Assembly (NCBI RefSeq): GCF_918698115.1
Contig: NZ_CAKKLV010000004.1
Location: 1-64,000, forward strand
Origin: Peribacillus sp. Bi96
GTDB taxonomy: Bacteria > Bacillota > Bacilli > Bacillales > DSM-1321
Reading direction: 5' to 3'
DNA: 64,000 bases
The notes under the pieces were generated by a model. It was given only the letters and a program-made list of their open reading frames with translations, was not told the origin of the DNA and searched no databases. Within the stretch, counting starts at the first letter, position 1; each line of letters starts with the position of its first letter. Of this stretch, positions 43,107-53,081 are shown one piece after another. A program made the position numbers and the translations under genes.

Positions 43107-44459
43107 ATGATTAAAAAGGTATTAATTGCCAATCGTGGGGAAATTGCTGTCCGAATCATCCGGGCATGCAAGGAATTAGGAATCGAGACTGTTGCGGTCT
43201 ATTCGGAAGCAGATAAAGAAGCATTACATGTTCAAATTGCGGACGAAGCATATTGCATCGGTCCTAAATTATCAAAAGACAGTTATTTAAATACAACGAA
43301 CATCATCAGTACAGCCAAGAAAACGGGATCGGATGCGATTCATCCTGGATATGGATTCCTTGCTGAAAATGCCGATTTTGCTGAGCTATGCCGAGAATGT
43401 AATATCATTTTCATCGGTCCAAGCCCAGAAGCCATCAATAAAATGGGAACAAAGGACGTAGCAAGGGAAACCATGCGCAAAGCTGATGTACCGATCGTTC
43501 CAGGTTCTAAAGGCATAATCAAAGATACGGATGAGGGTGTAGCCCTTGCTAATGAAATGGGCTATCCAGTCATCATCAAAGCAACTGCCGGCGGTGGCGG
43601 TAAAGGTATCCGCGTCGCAAGGACCGAAGAAGATCTCATTAAAGGCATAAGCATCACGCAACAGGAAGCCGCGACTGCATTTGGTAATCCAGGTGTGTAT
43701 ATTGAAAAGTTCATCGAGGACTTCCGTCACGTTGAAATTCAAGTCATGGCTGATAATCATGGTAACGCGATCCATTTAGGAGAGCGTGATTGTACGGTTC
43801 AACGACGTTTGCAAAAACTTGTTGAAGAAACTCCATCTCCTGCACTTGATGGTGAAATGCGTGCGGAAATGGGACAGGCTGCAGTAACGGCTGCCCTTGC
43901 CGTTAACTATTCAGGTGCCGGTACAGTTGAATTTATTTATGATTATGTGAATAGAAAATACTACTTCATGGAAATGAATACACGTATCCAGGTTGAACAC
44001 CCAGTTACAGAAATGGTAACGGGCGTGGATTTGATTAAAGAACAGATCAAAGTTGCTTCAGGAGAAAAACTATCACTTTCACAAGCAGATGTCACTTTTA
44101 ATGGCTGGTCTATCGAATGCCGGATCAATGCGGAAAATCCAGAAAAGAATTTTATGCCATCGGCAGGTAAAATTCACATGTATTTACCGCCAGGAGGCTA
44201 CGGAGTACGCGTAGATTCTGCTGCATACCCTGGGTACTCGATACCGCCGTATTACGATTCCATGATTGCTAAATTGATCGTCCATGCACCGACGAGAGAA
44301 GAAGCGATTGAGAAGATGAAACGCGCTTTAGGTGAGTTTGTCATAGAAGGTGTCCATACGACAATTCCTTTCCATATTAAGTTACTTCAGCATGAACAAT
44401 TTGTTTCCGGAGAATTTAATACCAAATTCCTTGAAATATATGATGTAATGAACTCATAA
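43107..44459 (+). CDS. accC: acetyl-CoA carboxylase biotin carboxylase subunit
   Basis: AccC carboxylates biotin on AccB using ATP and bicarbonate. ATP-grasp features are intact: the N-terminus [20 protein letters not shown], the glycine-rich ATP loop [29 protein letters not shown], and the active-site [15 protein letters not shown]. Length is 450 aa. GAGGAG lies before the ATG. The gene is followed by yqhY, an association conserved in Bacillus. Confidence 0.96.
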   Translation: MIKKVLIANRGEIAVRIIRACKELGIETVAVYSEADKEALHVQIADEAYCIGPKLSKDSYLNTTNIISTAKKTGSDAIHPGYGFLAENADFAELCRECNIIFIGPSPEAINKMGTKDVARETMRKADVPIVPGSKGIIKDTDEGVALANEMGYPVIIKATAGGGGKGIRVARTEEDLIKGISITQQEAATAFGNPGVYIEKFIEDFRHVEIQVMADNHGNAIHLGERDCTVQRRLQKLVEETPSPALDGEMRAEMGQAAVTAALAVNYSGAGTVEFIYDYVNRKYYFMEMNTRIQVEHPVTEMVTGVDLIKEQIKVASGEKLSLSQADVTFNGWSIECRINAENPEKNFMPSAGKIHMYLPPGGYGVRVDSAAYPGYSIPPYYDSMIAKLIVHAPTREEAIEKMKRALGEFVIEGVHTTIPFHIKLLQHEQFVSGEFNTKFLEIYDVMNS

Positions 44460-44487
44460 TGTAAAGGAAGACAGGAGGTGCTTTTGA

Positions 44488-44901
44488 ATGAGTGAAATGG
44501 AAGGCCAATTACTCGAAATGAATGATTATAATAGTGGACTGGGCAAAGTGGAGATTGCGCCTGAGGTGATAGAAGTAATTGCGGGTATAGCTGCATCGGA
44601 AGTTGAAGGTGTTGCACATATGCGCGGGAATTTCGCTACAGGTGTAGTTGAAAAGCTTGGTAAAAAGAACCACGGTAAAGGCGTGAAAGTGGACTTAACG
44701 GGAGAATCCATCAAAGTGGAACTTTATTGTGTCATGAAATTTGGTGTCTCAATTCCGAAAGTCGCTCAGGAAGTGCAAGACAACATTCGCGAAGCTTTGT
44801 TGAATATGACCGCTATCGACGCGGGTGAAGTGAATATTCATGTAGTGGGCATAGCGTTTGAAAACGCGAAACAAGAAGCGGATTACGAACAAGAAGTGTA
44901 A
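44488..44901 (+). CDS. yqhY: Asp23/Gls24 family protein YqhY
   Basis: YqhY is an Asp23/Gls24 (alkaline shock) family protein, linked in B. subtilis with acetyl-CoA carboxylase activity. The family block VIEVIAGIAASEVEGVAHMRG is near residue 30, and VPKVAQEVQDNIREAL-like and VNIHVVGIAFE segments follow. Length is 137 aa. ACAGGAGGTG precedes the ATG, at a spacing of about eight bases. Its position after accBC supports cotranscription with that operon. A strong terminator follows. Confidence 0.93.
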   Translation: MSEMEGQLLEMNDYNSGLGKVEIAPEVIEVIAGIAASEVEGVAHMRGNFATGVVEKLGKKNHGKGVKVDLTGESIKVELYCVMKFGVSIPKVAQEVQDNIREALLNMTAIDAGEVNIHVVGIAFENAKQEADYEQEV

Positions 44902-44926
44902 GTGGCATCATTCGATTCACACCTGC

Positions 44927-44960
44927 AAAAACCCGGCAAAAAGCCGGGTTTTTGTTTTTT
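44927..44960 (+). terminator. terminator after yqhY
   Basis: AAAAACCCGGC (44927-44937) pairs with GCCGGGTTTTT (44943-44953) around five A residues, followed by GTTTTTTT. Confidence 0.94.
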
Positions 44961-45076
44961 TAATGTATACTCGCTGATACACCGCTTTTGGAACCTGCTT
45001 ATAATATTAAATTTAAATGAACATAATAAGGCGGTGTCTGGAAGTTTCCCTTTAATTCAAGGGTGATTTCTGTTAG

Positions 45077-45136
45077 AGTGTAAAAGGTGAAATATGAGCA
45101 TGAAAGCTAGGCATGAGCTTTTTGACACTTTTTTTA
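45077..45136 (+). terminator. second terminator-like hairpin between yqhY and nusB
   Basis: AGTGTAAAA (45077-45085) pairs with TTTT-G-ACACT (45120-45129, one bulge), with an inner AAAGCT/AGCTTT pair set, then a T7 run. It lies about 170 bases after the yqhY terminator and 200 before nusB, with no ORF in between. A TATAAT at 45000-45005 could start a short RNA that ends here. Confidence 0.45.
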
Positions 45137-45342
45137 TTGGCCGTTTAACTAAGAGGAGCATCCTGGGGATTGTTGTCTGCAAAAATCCAGATGTTTGAGG
45201 TTTTTGGCCATTGTTTTAATGAGATTGAGCTTGATTATGAAAGAATTCAGCGAAAATCTTAATATTTTCGAAAAAATGTTATTTAATGTTCGTTTGTTCT
45301 AGCATTTTCATATATAATAGTAGATGTTAAAGGAGTAAGATT
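45137..45342. other. nusB upstream region
   Basis: This stretch has no ORF with a ribosome-binding site. A TATAAT-like sequence lies about 30 bases before nusB, within CATATATAATAG, but no well-spaced -35 was seen. It probably contains the promoter of the nusB-folD group. Confidence 0.35.
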
Positions 45343-45735
45343 ATGAAAAGAAGAGTAGCCCGTGAAAAATCCCTTCAAGCACTATATCAAATAGATATTG
45401 CCAAGTCGAATGCAGAAGAAGCAATGGAAAGCGTACTGGATGGTGCTCCTACTGATGAATATTTCAAGAATTTAGTAATGGGGATAACGGAAAATCGTGA
45501 ACAACTTGATGGAATGATCAGGGACAATTTAGAGAACTGGACGCTGGAAAGACTGGCGAACATTGATCGGAATTTGCTGCGGATCGCGGTTTATGAAATG
45601 GTTCACAGTGAAGATGTTCCTGTAAGTGTTGCAATGAATGAAGCTATTGAAATTGCTAAGAAATTCGGTGATGATCAATCGAGCAGCTTTGTAAATGCCG
45701 TTTTATCCAAAATAAAGGTGAAAATCGGCAGCTGA
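45343..45735 (+). CDS. nusB: transcription antitermination factor NusB
   Basis: NusB joins NusE/S10 on boxA RNA to promote rRNA transcription. The basic N-terminus MKRRVAREKSLQALYQIDI and the LERLANIDRNLLRIAVYEM and NEAIEIAKKFGDDQSSSFVN motifs are typical. Length is 130 aa. AAAGGAGT precedes the ATG. It is followed by folD, as in B. subtilis. Confidence 0.95.
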   Translation: MKRRVAREKSLQALYQIDIAKSNAEEAMESVLDGAPTDEYFKNLVMGITENREQLDGMIRDNLENWTLERLANIDRNLLRIAVYEMVHSEDVPVSVAMNEAIEIAKKFGDDQSSSFVNAVLSKIKVKIGS

Positions 45736-45805
45736 AGCTGCAGCCTTGAACTTGGATTCTCTCAGCAATTTCTTTAGCAAAAATCAACTTGGGAGGAATA
45801 TACAC

Positions 45806-46672
45806 ATGTCAGCTCAAATCATTAATGGTAAAGAAATTGCAGAGGCAGTTAGACAGGAAATCAGTAAGGAAGTTCAACAATTACGTGAAAAAAACATCGT
45901 TCCGGGTTTGGCTGTAATTCTGGTGGGCGATAACCAAGCATCACAAACTTATGTGCGCAATAAGCAAAAAGCTTGTGAGGATTTGGGCATGCATTCTATA
46001 TTAATTAAAAAGCCTGCGGAACTCTCTCAGGAGGAATTAATTCAGAACATTGATGAATTAAACCAGGATGACAGCATTCATGGTATATTGGTGCAGTTGC
46101 CATTGCCTGGACATATTCAGGAAAAAGCGATCATTGAAGCGATTTCCCCTGAAAAGGATGTTGATGGATTCCATCCGATTAACATCGGGCGGATGATGAC
46201 GGGCCAGGATGCTTTTTTACCTTGTACGCCTTACGGGGTAATGGTGATGCTAGAGCATATCGATTATGACCTTGAAGGTAAGCATGTGGTCATCGTAGGC
46301 AGGAGTAATATCGTCGGAAAACCAGCCGGACAATTGTTTTTGAATGCGAACGCAACCGTAACATATTGCCATTCAAAGACAAGGGACCTTGCTTATTATA
46401 CCAAGCAAGCAGATGTCGTTGTGGCAGCTGTCGGAAAGAGGGACACGATCACGAGTGACCATATTAAAGAAGGTGCCGTTGTCATTGATGTTGGAATGAA
46501 CAGGAATGATGAAGGAAAGCTTTGCGGTGATGTGGCGTTTGATGATGTGAAAAATAAGGCTTCATACATTACACCAGTTCCAAAAGGTGTTGGTCCCATG
46601 ACAATTACAATGCTTATGAAAAATACGGTCAAATCTGCTCAAAAAACATTGAACAGGATTAGCCAGCACTAA
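45806..46672 (+). CDS. folD: methylenetetrahydrofolate dehydrogenase/cyclohydrolase FolD
   Basis: FolD interconverts 5,10-methylene- and 10-formyl-tetrahydrofolate with NADP. Catalytic features include SQTYVRNKQKACEDLG (tyrosine and lysine), GILVQLPLPGH, PEKDVDGFHP, and the NADP-binding VVIVGRSNIVGKPAGQL and TPVPKGVGPMTI. ATG 45806 follows GGGAGGAA; the upstream in-frame ATG at 45746 would add 20 unconserved residues. Length is 288 aa. It uses folate units made by GcvT. Confidence 0.96.
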   Translation: MSAQIINGKEIAEAVRQEISKEVQQLREKNIVPGLAVILVGDNQASQTYVRNKQKACEDLGMHSILIKKPAELSQEELIQNIDELNQDDSIHGILVQLPLPGHIQEKAIIEAISPEKDVDGFHPINIGRMMTGQDAFLPCTPYGVMVMLEHIDYDLEGKHVVIVGRSNIVGKPAGQLFLNANATVTYCHSKTRDLAYYTKQADVVVAAVGKRDTITSDHIKEGAVVIDVGMNRNDEGKLCGDVAFDDVKNKASYITPVPKGVGPMTITMLMKNTVKSAQKTLNRISQH

Positions 46673-46703
46673 AAAGCTGAAAAAACGTTAAATTATTTTA
46701 AAG

Positions 46704-46745
46704 AAGCGGACCTCTTGTTTTATAATAACGGGAGACCGCTTTTTT
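46704..46745 (+). terminator. terminator-like hairpin after folD
   Basis: AAGCGG (46704-46709) pairs with CCGCTT (46736-46741), with an imperfect inner stem, followed by T6. It lies about 30 bases after the stop. Confidence 0.7.
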
Positions 46746-46829
46746 CCATGCATAGATTTAATCAAGTTTTAAGTGTAACCTATAGGTGAGCTTTCTTTAT
46801 ATCCGATTTCCGTCGGAAGGAGACAATAT

Positions 46830-48182
46830 ATGAGCAACCAACAATATTTGAGCGTGTCGGCTTTGACGAAGTACATTAAAAGGAAGTTTGATGCCGACCC
46901 CCATTTGCAAAATGTATACATAAAAGGCGAAATATCTAATTTTAAACAACATACAAGCGGACATATGTATTTTACGCTAAAGGACGAGAAGGCCCGCCTC
47001 CTCTCCGTTATGTTTGCCGCTAATAACAAAGGGATGAAATTTCAACCCGAAAATGGAATGAAAGTCCTTGTAAAGGGTGATATTTCATTATACGAAGCGG
47101 GCGGACAGTATCAGCTTTATGTGAAAAGCATGGCCCCGGATGGTGTGGGGGATTTGTATCTTGCTTATGAACAGTTGAAGAAAAAGCTAGAGGCGGCCGG
47201 TTTGTTTTTGTCCGAACATAAGAAAACGATTCCACAGTACCCCAAGACTGTAGGCGTCATTACATCTCCGACCGGAGCTGCACTAAGGGATATCTTGACA
47301 ACCATTAAGCGGAGATACCCAATTGCCAAAATCATCGTGTACCCAGCTCTTGTACAAGGGAATAATGCCGCTAAATCGATTGCTAAGGCAATATCAAAGG
47401 CTAACGCAAGGGCGGAGAGCGATGTACTCATTGTCGGAAGGGGCGGTGGGTCGATCGAGGAGCTATGGGCCTTTAATGAGGAGATAGTGGCTGAATCGAT
47501 CTATGATTCTGATATACCGATAATTTCTGCTGTCGGACACGAAACCGATTTTACAATTGCTGATTTCGTCGCTGATATGCGTGCTCCGACACCAACTGGG
47601 GCAGCAGAGCTAGCGGTTCCTCACCTGAATGAAATACTCGAACGTCTGATGAACCGTAAGAATCGCTTGACCCGCTCCATTCGTGAAGGAGTGAATTTTG
47701 AACGGACCCGATTGACAAGGATGGAAAGATCGTATGCTTTCCGCTATCCACATAAAATGTATGAACAGAAGCTTGAGCAACTAGATAAGACGATGGACAG
47801 GTTAGGGAAAACAAGCACGCGATATTTCGTGAAAAAGAGAGATGAGCTTAAGCAGCTGAACGATATTCTGAAAAAGCAGCATCCTGAACAAGCGGTGAAA
47901 AATTCAAAAGATGAATTGCAGCAGCAGGAAAAAGGTTTGAGGAGGGGCATGGAAGCCATCTATCGGCAGAAATCTCAGCAGTTCGTTCATCTTACTGCCA
48001 CTTTGTCAGCTCTCAGCCCATTAAAAATCATGGAACGGGGCTATGGATTGGTTTTTGCTGAGGATGAGACGTTAGTGAAAAGTACACAGCAAGTATCAAA
48101 AGGGGATAAAATAGCCGTTTCCATAAAAGATGGAACGCTTGAATGTGAAATTAAAGAAATAAAGGAGCGAATTGAACCATGA
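46830..48182 (+). CDS. xseA: exodeoxyribonuclease VII large subunit
   Basis: XseA is the catalytic subunit of exonuclease VII, which degrades single-stranded DNA. The N-terminal OB fold covers residues 1-100 ([30 protein letters not shown] in part). The nuclease domain has [37 protein letters not shown] and [24 protein letters not shown] long coiled-coil region near 270-390 precedes the C-terminal segment. Length is 450 aa. GGAAGGAG precedes the ATG. The stop overlaps xseB. Confidence 0.95.
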   Translation: MSNQQYLSVSALTKYIKRKFDADPHLQNVYIKGEISNFKQHTSGHMYFTLKDEKARLLSVMFAANNKGMKFQPENGMKVLVKGDISLYEAGGQYQLYVKSMAPDGVGDLYLAYEQLKKKLEAAGLFLSEHKKTIPQYPKTVGVITSPTGAALRDILTTIKRRYPIAKIIVYPALVQGNNAAKSIAKAISKANARAESDVLIVGRGGGSIEELWAFNEEIVAESIYDSDIPIISAVGHETDFTIADFVADMRAPTPTGAAELAVPHLNEILERLMNRKNRLTRSIREGVNFERTRLTRMERSYAFRYPHKMYEQKLEQLDKTMDRLGKTSTRYFVKKRDELKQLNDILKKQHPEQAVKNSKDELQQQEKGLRRGMEAIYRQKSQQFVHLTATLSALSPLKIMERGYGLVFAEDETLVKSTQQVSKGDKIAVSIKDGTLECEIKEIKERIEP

Positions 48183-48412
48183 CAAAAAAACAGGAAGCTA
48201 CATTTGAAGAAGCAATGGAGAATCTTGAGAAAATCGTAGAACAGTTGGAAGAAGGCGATGTGCCCTTGGAAGAAGCCATTTCCATTTATAAACAAGGAAT
48301 GGATTTATCAAGGCTTTGCCACTCCAAGCTTAAGGCGGTTGAAGATCAGTTGACTCAAATCTTACGCGAAGACGGGGAACTTGAAAACTTCGTTGTACAG
48401 GAGGAAGAATAA
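48179..48412 (+). CDS. xseB: exodeoxyribonuclease VII small subunit
   Basis: XseB is the small helical subunit that assembles on XseA coiled coils. [26 protein letters not shown] is a textbook family signature. Length is 77 aa. The ATG overlaps the xseA stop in ATGA, showing coupled translation. The stop lies just before the ispA ATG. Confidence 0.95.
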   Translation: MTKKQEATFEEAMENLEKIVEQLEEGDVPLEEAISIYKQGMDLSRLCHSKLKAVEDQLTQILREDGELENFVVQEEE

Positions 48413-48413
48413 C

Positions 48414-49307
48414 ATGGGTACTGCGTCTTTTGAAATGTTTTCTAAAGAATATAAGGCGATTATAGAACGGGAAATCGTGGAATATGTCAATAAACTTAAT
48501 GCGCCGGCAGTGGTCAAAGAAGCCATGAACTATTCATTGGAGGCAGGCGGTAAACGGATTCGCCCGTTATTGGTCTTTGCGGTTCTGGAGGCCTTTGGGA
48601 AAAACTTGAGGATGGGGATTCCTGCAGCGGCTGCCATTGAAATGATCCATACATATTCTTTGATTCATGATGATCTTCCGGCGATGGATGATGATGATCT
48701 CCGCCGCGGAAAACCGACGAACCATAAAGTGTTCGGAGAGGCGATAGCGGTACTGGCAGGTGATGCTCTCCTTACATATAGCTTTCAATTGGTGACGGAT
48801 ATGATTGATCCCGAGGTAACGGCTGAAATGAAACTGGACCTTGTAAGTGAAATTGCTAAGTCTGCCGGAGCCGAAGGGATGGTTGGAGGTCAAGTTGCCG
48901 ATATGGAAGGTGAAAATAAACAGTTGACCCTTCAGGAATTGGAATATATCCATGAACATAAAACAGGGAAGTTAATGACTGCAAGCATCCTTTCCGGTGC
49001 TATATTAGCCGGAGCGAATGAAGAACAGCATCTGCATTTACGGGACTTTGCATACCACCTGGGGCTTGCTTTTCAAATTCGGGATGATATTCTGGATATT
49101 GAAGGGTCAGTCGAGTTGATCGGCAAGCCGGTTGGCAGTGATGTAGGAAATCACAAAAGCACATATCCTTCTTTACTTACGCTTCAAGGGGCGAAGGAAA
49201 AGTTGGAACATCATGTTGGACTTGCTCATGCCGCGTTAGGAAAAACAAACTTACAAACGGGTTTGTTGAATGAACTAACTGATTTAATAGCGAACCGTAA
49301 CCATTGA
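48414..49307 (+). CDS. ispA: farnesyl diphosphate synthase
   Basis: IspA condenses isopentenyl diphosphate units to geranyl and farnesyl diphosphate. The first aspartate-rich motif is DDLPAMDDDDLRRG and the second is QIRDDILDI. GKRIRPLL and YSLIHDDLP are also conserved. ATG 48414 follows AGGAGGAAG; an in-frame ATG at 48381 falls inside xseB. Length is 297 aa. The gene lies beside dxs, linking it to the methylerythritol phosphate pathway. Confidence 0.95.
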   Translation: MGTASFEMFSKEYKAIIEREIVEYVNKLNAPAVVKEAMNYSLEAGGKRIRPLLVFAVLEAFGKNLRMGIPAAAAIEMIHTYSLIHDDLPAMDDDDLRRGKPTNHKVFGEAIAVLAGDALLTYSFQLVTDMIDPEVTAEMKLDLVSEIAKSAGAEGMVGGQVADMEGENKQLTLQELEYIHEHKTGKLMTASILSGAILAGANEEQHLHLRDFAYHLGLAFQIRDDILDIEGSVELIGKPVGSDVGNHKSTYPSLLTLQGAKEKLEHHVGLAHAALGKTNLQTGLLNELTDLIANRNH

Positions 49308-49420
49308 TTTGTGGCTAAATTTGTTATCAATTGAGGTTTTATGGTATACTCATTGTGCAAAAATATGTGAAAATCAACATGAATTTTTTTATTGAGATAC
49401 GTGATAAAATAGGTATATTA

Positions 49421-49458
49421 AGCCGCCGAAATCACCTGGGTGTTGGCGGCTATTTTTT
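49421..49458 (+). terminator. terminator between ispA and dxs
   Basis: AGCCGCC (49421-49427) pairs with GGCGGCT (49445-49451), followed by ATTTTTT. It separates ispA from dxs, so dxs probably has a promoter nearby or depends on readthrough. Confidence 0.8.
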
Positions 49459-49557
49459 AACTTAAAACCAATTTTTCGGTCAAGTCTTCCATAGCCCTCT
49501 TTCATGAGGCTTTGTCTATGCTTACAACCGAGAATGACAGAAAGTGAGTGGTCCTGT

Positions 49558-51450
49558 TTGGATCTTCTATCTATAAAAGACCCTTCTTTTTTGAAGAAGA
49601 TGAATAATGAAGAACTAGTCGAGTTAAGTGCCGACATACGTAAATTCCTTGTGGAAAAATTATCGGTTACCGGTGGGCATATTGGTCCCAATTTAGGTGT
49701 AGTTGAATTGACTATAGCCTTGCACAAAGAATTCGACAGTCCGAATGATAAAATTTTATGGGATGTCGGGCATCAATCATATGTCCATAAAATCCTGACT
49801 GGCAGAGCTGGAGAGTTTGATACCTTAAAGAAATATAAAGGTCTTTGCGGCTTTCCTAAAATGATTGAAAGCCCTCATGATGTTTGGGAAACCGGTCACA
49901 GTTCCACTTCCCTTTCAGCTGCAATGGGAATGGCAGCTGCACGTGATATCAAAGGTGAAAAAAGTTTTATTTTACCTGTAATCGGGGACGGAGCCCTTAC
50001 AGGTGGAATGGCGCTTGAAGCTTTGAATCATATCGGGGATGAAAAAAAGGATATGATCGTTATCCTGAATGATAATGAAATGTCGATTGCCCCTAACGTA
50101 GGTGCCCTGCACACGATTTTGGGAAGATTGAGGACAGCGGGTAAATATAAATGGGCAAAAGATGAGATGGAGTTGCTTTTGAAAAAAATCCCTGCAGTTG
50201 GAGGGAAACTTGCGGCTACTGCTGAACGGTTGAAGGACAGCATGAAGTACTTATTGGTCTCGGGGATCTTTTTCGAAGAACTCGGTTTCACATACCTTGG
50301 ACCAGTCGATGGTCATAATTATGAAGAACTGTTAGAGAATTTAAGATATGCCAAGAAAACGAAGGGGCCCGTTCTGCTGCATGTCATCACGAAAAAAGGA
50401 AAGGGCTATTCCCCGGCCGAGTTGGATACAACCGGGAATTGGCATGGGACAGGCCCATACAAAATCGAGACAGGCGATTTCGTGAAATCCCCTAGTAAAG
50501 GTCCTGCTTGGAGCGCTCTTGTAAGCGATACGGTCAGCAGACTCGCACGTGAAGATGAGCGGATTGTCGCGATTACCCCTGCAATGCCCGTAGGTTCGAA
50601 ATTGGTTGGCTTTTCACGAGAGTTCCCGGAGCGTTTCTATGATGTAGGAATTGCCGAGCAGCATGCTGCCACTTTTGCAGCCGGATTGGCAACGCAAAAA
50701 ATGAAACCATTCCTTGCCATTTATTCAACCTTCCTGCAAAGGGCGTATGACCAAGTGGTGCATGATATATGTCGTCAGAATTTAAACGTATTCATAGGGA
50801 TTGACCGTGCCGGATTGGTTGGTAACGATGGCGAAACGCATCAAGGCGTTTTTGATATTGCTTTCTTACGCCATATTCCGAATATGGTTTTGATGATGCC
50901 GAAGGATGAAAACGAAGGTCAGCATATGGTCAATACGGCCCTAAGCTATAATGATGGCCCGATTGCTATGCGTTTCCCTCGTGGTAATGGTTGGGGAGTG
51001 GTAATGGATACCGAATTGCAGCAGATACCAATCGGTTCATGGGAAGTTTTGAAAGAAGGAACGGATGCTGCCATCTTAACTTTCGGCACAACGATTCCAA
51101 TGGCTCTTGAAGCGGCAAAACAGCTAGAGAAAGAGGATTATTCCGTTAAGGTGATCAATGCCCGGTTCATCAAGCCATTGGATGAGAACATGTTGAGCAG
51201 TCTCCTTGGTGAGAAAATGCCTATCTTGACTATAGAAGAAGCGGTTCTTCAAGGTGGCTTTGGCAGTTCTGTACTTGAATATGCTCATGATCAAGGGTTC
51301 TATGGGGCTATTATCGATCGCATGGGCATCCCTGATTATTTCATTGAACATGGCAGTGTCGATGAACTTCTTGAAGAAATCGGTTTAACGACTGAGACCG
51401 CCATTAAAAAGATTAAAATGATAACACTCAAAAAAGAAAAAAGGGCCTGA
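49558..51450 (+). CDS. dxs: 1-deoxy-D-xylulose-5-phosphate synthase
   Basis: Dxs condenses pyruvate and glyceraldehyde-3-phosphate, starting the methylerythritol phosphate pathway. Thiamine diphosphate motifs are intact: [46 protein letters not shown] and, in the C-terminal half, [16 protein letters not shown] choose TTG 49558 because the protein then starts (M)[12 protein letters not shown] as in B. subtilis and has 630 aa. Readings from 49504 or 49534 add unconserved residues. Four bases separate it from tlyA. Confidence 0.93.
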   Translation: MDLLSIKDPSFLKKMNNEELVELSADIRKFLVEKLSVTGGHIGPNLGVVELTIALHKEFDSPNDKILWDVGHQSYVHKILTGRAGEFDTLKKYKGLCGFPKMIESPHDVWETGHSSTSLSAAMGMAAARDIKGEKSFILPVIGDGALTGGMALEALNHIGDEKKDMIVILNDNEMSIAPNVGALHTILGRLRTAGKYKWAKDEMELLLKKIPAVGGKLAATAERLKDSMKYLLVSGIFFEELGFTYLGPVDGHNYEELLENLRYAKKTKGPVLLHVITKKGKGYSPAELDTTGNWHGTGPYKIETGDFVKSPSKGPAWSALVSDTVSRLAREDERIVAITPAMPVGSKLVGFSREFPERFYDVGIAEQHAATFAAGLATQKMKPFLAIYSTFLQRAYDQVVHDICRQNLNVFIGIDRAGLVGNDGETHQGVFDIAFLRHIPNMVLMMPKDENEGQHMVNTALSYNDGPIAMRFPRGNGWGVVMDTELQQIPIGSWEVLKEGTDAAILTFGTTIPMALEAAKQLEKEDYSVKVINARFIKPLDENMLSSLLGEKMPILTIEEAVLQGGFGSSVLEYAHDQGFYGAIIDRMGIPDYFIEHGSVDELLEEIGLTTETAIKKIKMITLKKEKRA

Positions 51451-51454
51451 CAAT

Positions 51455-52282
51455 ATGAAAGTAATGAAAGAAAGAGTAGATGTATTACTTGTAGAACAAG
51501 GATTGGCCGATACACGTGAAAAAGCGAAGCGTATGGTTATGGCCGGTCTTGTCTACGCGAATGAAGAGAGGTACGAAAAACCGGGGGAAAAAGTTCCGGT
51601 CGATCTCGAATTTACGATCAAAGGTAAAGTTATGCCTTACGTTTCAAGAGGTGGACTTAAACTTGAGAAGGCCTTAAAAGAATTCGACTTACAGGTGAAC
51701 GGGAAAATCCTCCTAGATATCGGATCCTCGACAGGGGGATTCACGGATTGCGCCTTGCAAAATGGTGCCACCATGTCCTATGCACTGGATGTAGGCTATA
51801 ATCAACTTGCCTGGAAGCTTAGGCAGGATGAGCGGGTAAAAGTAATGGAACGGACCAATTTCCGCTACGTTACACCCGCTGACCTGGATGGGGAGATGCC
51901 AAACTTTGCAAGCATTGATGTTTCGTTCATCTCGCTCACATTAATTTTACCGGTGCTAAAAACCCTGCTTGTTCCGAAAAGCGACGTCGTTGCCCTAGTT
52001 AAACCGCAATTCGAAGCCGGGAAGGATCAAGTGGGTAAAAAGGGGATTGTTCGCGATCCCAAAATCCATAAACAAGTGTTGGATAAGATCATTTCCTTTG
52101 CAAAAAATGAAGGCTACGATATTTTGGATGCCTCCTTCTCACCGATCACCGGCGGCGATGGAAATATTGAATTTTTGCTTCACTTATACTGGGAAGGGTC
52201 AAAAGAAGATGGAGCAATATTGCTTTCGAAAACGATTGATGACATCGTTGGAGAAGCCCATGCCCAGTTTAAAAAAGAATAG
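51455..52282 (+). CDS. tlyA: TlyA-family rRNA 2'-O-methyltransferase (YqxC)
   Basis: This protein has an N-terminal S4 RNA-binding domain (RVDVLLVEQGLADTREKAKR) and an FtsJ-like methyltransferase domain with SAM loop LDIGSSTGGFTDCALQNGA and SIDVSFISLTLILP. TlyA proteins 2'-O-methylate ribosomal RNA in mycobacteria; the Bacillus target is less clear. KPQFEAGKDQVGKKGIVRD is conserved. Length is 275 aa. It follows dxs closely and precedes ahrC, as in B. subtilis. Confidence 0.93.
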   Translation: MKVMKERVDVLLVEQGLADTREKAKRMVMAGLVYANEERYEKPGEKVPVDLEFTIKGKVMPYVSRGGLKLEKALKEFDLQVNGKILLDIGSSTGGFTDCALQNGATMSYALDVGYNQLAWKLRQDERVKVMERTNFRYVTPADLDGEMPNFASIDVSFISLTLILPVLKTLLVPKSDVVALVKPQFEAGKDQVGKKGIVRDPKIHKQVLDKIISFAKNEGYDILDASFSPITGGDGNIEFLLHLYWEGSKEDGAILLSKTIDDIVGEAHAQFKKE

Positions 52283-52297
52283 CTGGAACTTTGTATG

Positions 52298-52335
52298 GCT
52301 CCTTTGGCTGATTGGTTGGCTAAAAGGAGCTTTTT
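52298..52335 (+). terminator. terminator after tlyA
   Basis: GCTCCTTT (52298-52305) pairs with AAAGGAGC (52323-52330), followed by T5. Confidence 0.85.
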
Positions 52336-52609
52336 ACCTTTAAATGAGGGTTGTAAGCACTCGAATGATTTGAGGAAGCTACACAGGTAGGTAAGAACAA
52401 AAAATAGTCTTGTTATGCAAATTAGAGAAAAAGTTGTACAATTGCATAAAAATCCGATAACATTAATATTAACCACTTATGAGAGCGGTCTATTTGCACG
52501 TACGGATGAACCGAAGCAATCCCATATTGGTCAGCCTGCCTAAGCATGTTATGAAATGGATAATTTTTATAATTAAATGAGCAACAGTTGAGAAGAGGTG
52601 CTTCTACTT
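52336..52609. other. ahrC upstream region
   Basis: AT-rich gap that should contain the ahrC-recN promoter. ATTGCATAAAAATCC at about 52441-52455 loosely resembles an arginine operator half-site, which would fit autoregulation, but the match is weak. Nothing else recognisable was found. Confidence 0.3.
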
Positions 52610-53059
52610 ATGAATAAAGGACAACGACATATAAAAATAAGAGACATTATAACGAACAACGATATTGAAACCCAGGATGAACTGGTTGAAGAACTGAAAT
52701 TTGCTGGGTACAATGTAACTCAAGCCACAGTATCAAGGGATATTAAAGAGCTTCACCTTGTAAAGGTTCCGTTAACGGATGGAAGGTATAAATACAGCTT
52801 GCCTGCCGACCAACGTTTCAACCCACTTCAAAAATTAAAGAGAATCCTGGTTGATGCTTTTGTACGCATCGATGCGGCCAATAATTTGCTGGTTATGAAA
52901 ATGCTCCCTGGTAATGCACAGGCGATCTGTGCATTAATTGATAATTTAAATTGGCAAGAAATACTCGGGACGATCGGCGGCGATGATACTTGTTTAATTA
53001 TCTGCCGTTCTGAGGAAGATGCAAAGATCATTTCCGGCAAATTCTTGGACATGCTCTAA
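52610..53059 (+). CDS. ahrC: arginine regulator ArgR/AhrC
   Basis: AhrC is the hexameric arginine-responsive repressor/activator. The winged-helix N-terminal domain has [12 protein letters not shown] and [19 protein letters not shown]. The C-terminal arginine-binding domain has [14 protein letters not shown], including the DD pair that binds the ligand. ATG 52610 is preceded by GAAGAGGTG; an upstream in-frame start at 52598 would add four residues. Length is 149 aa. It precedes recN, as in B. subtilis. Confidence 0.95.
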   Translation: MNKGQRHIKIRDIITNNDIETQDELVEELKFAGYNVTQATVSRDIKELHLVKVPLTDGRYKYSLPADQRFNPLQKLKRILVDAFVRIDAANNLLVMKMLPGNAQAICALIDNLNWQEILGTIGGDDTCLIICRSEEDAKIISGKFLDML

Positions 53060-53081
53060 TAATTTTGTGAGGTGACCTAGT

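Noticed and set aside
44527..44714. Minus-strand ORF inside yqhY and similar shadow frames in many genes
   Set aside because: These are antisense reflections of well-identified genes, and none has an independent ribosome-binding site or family match.
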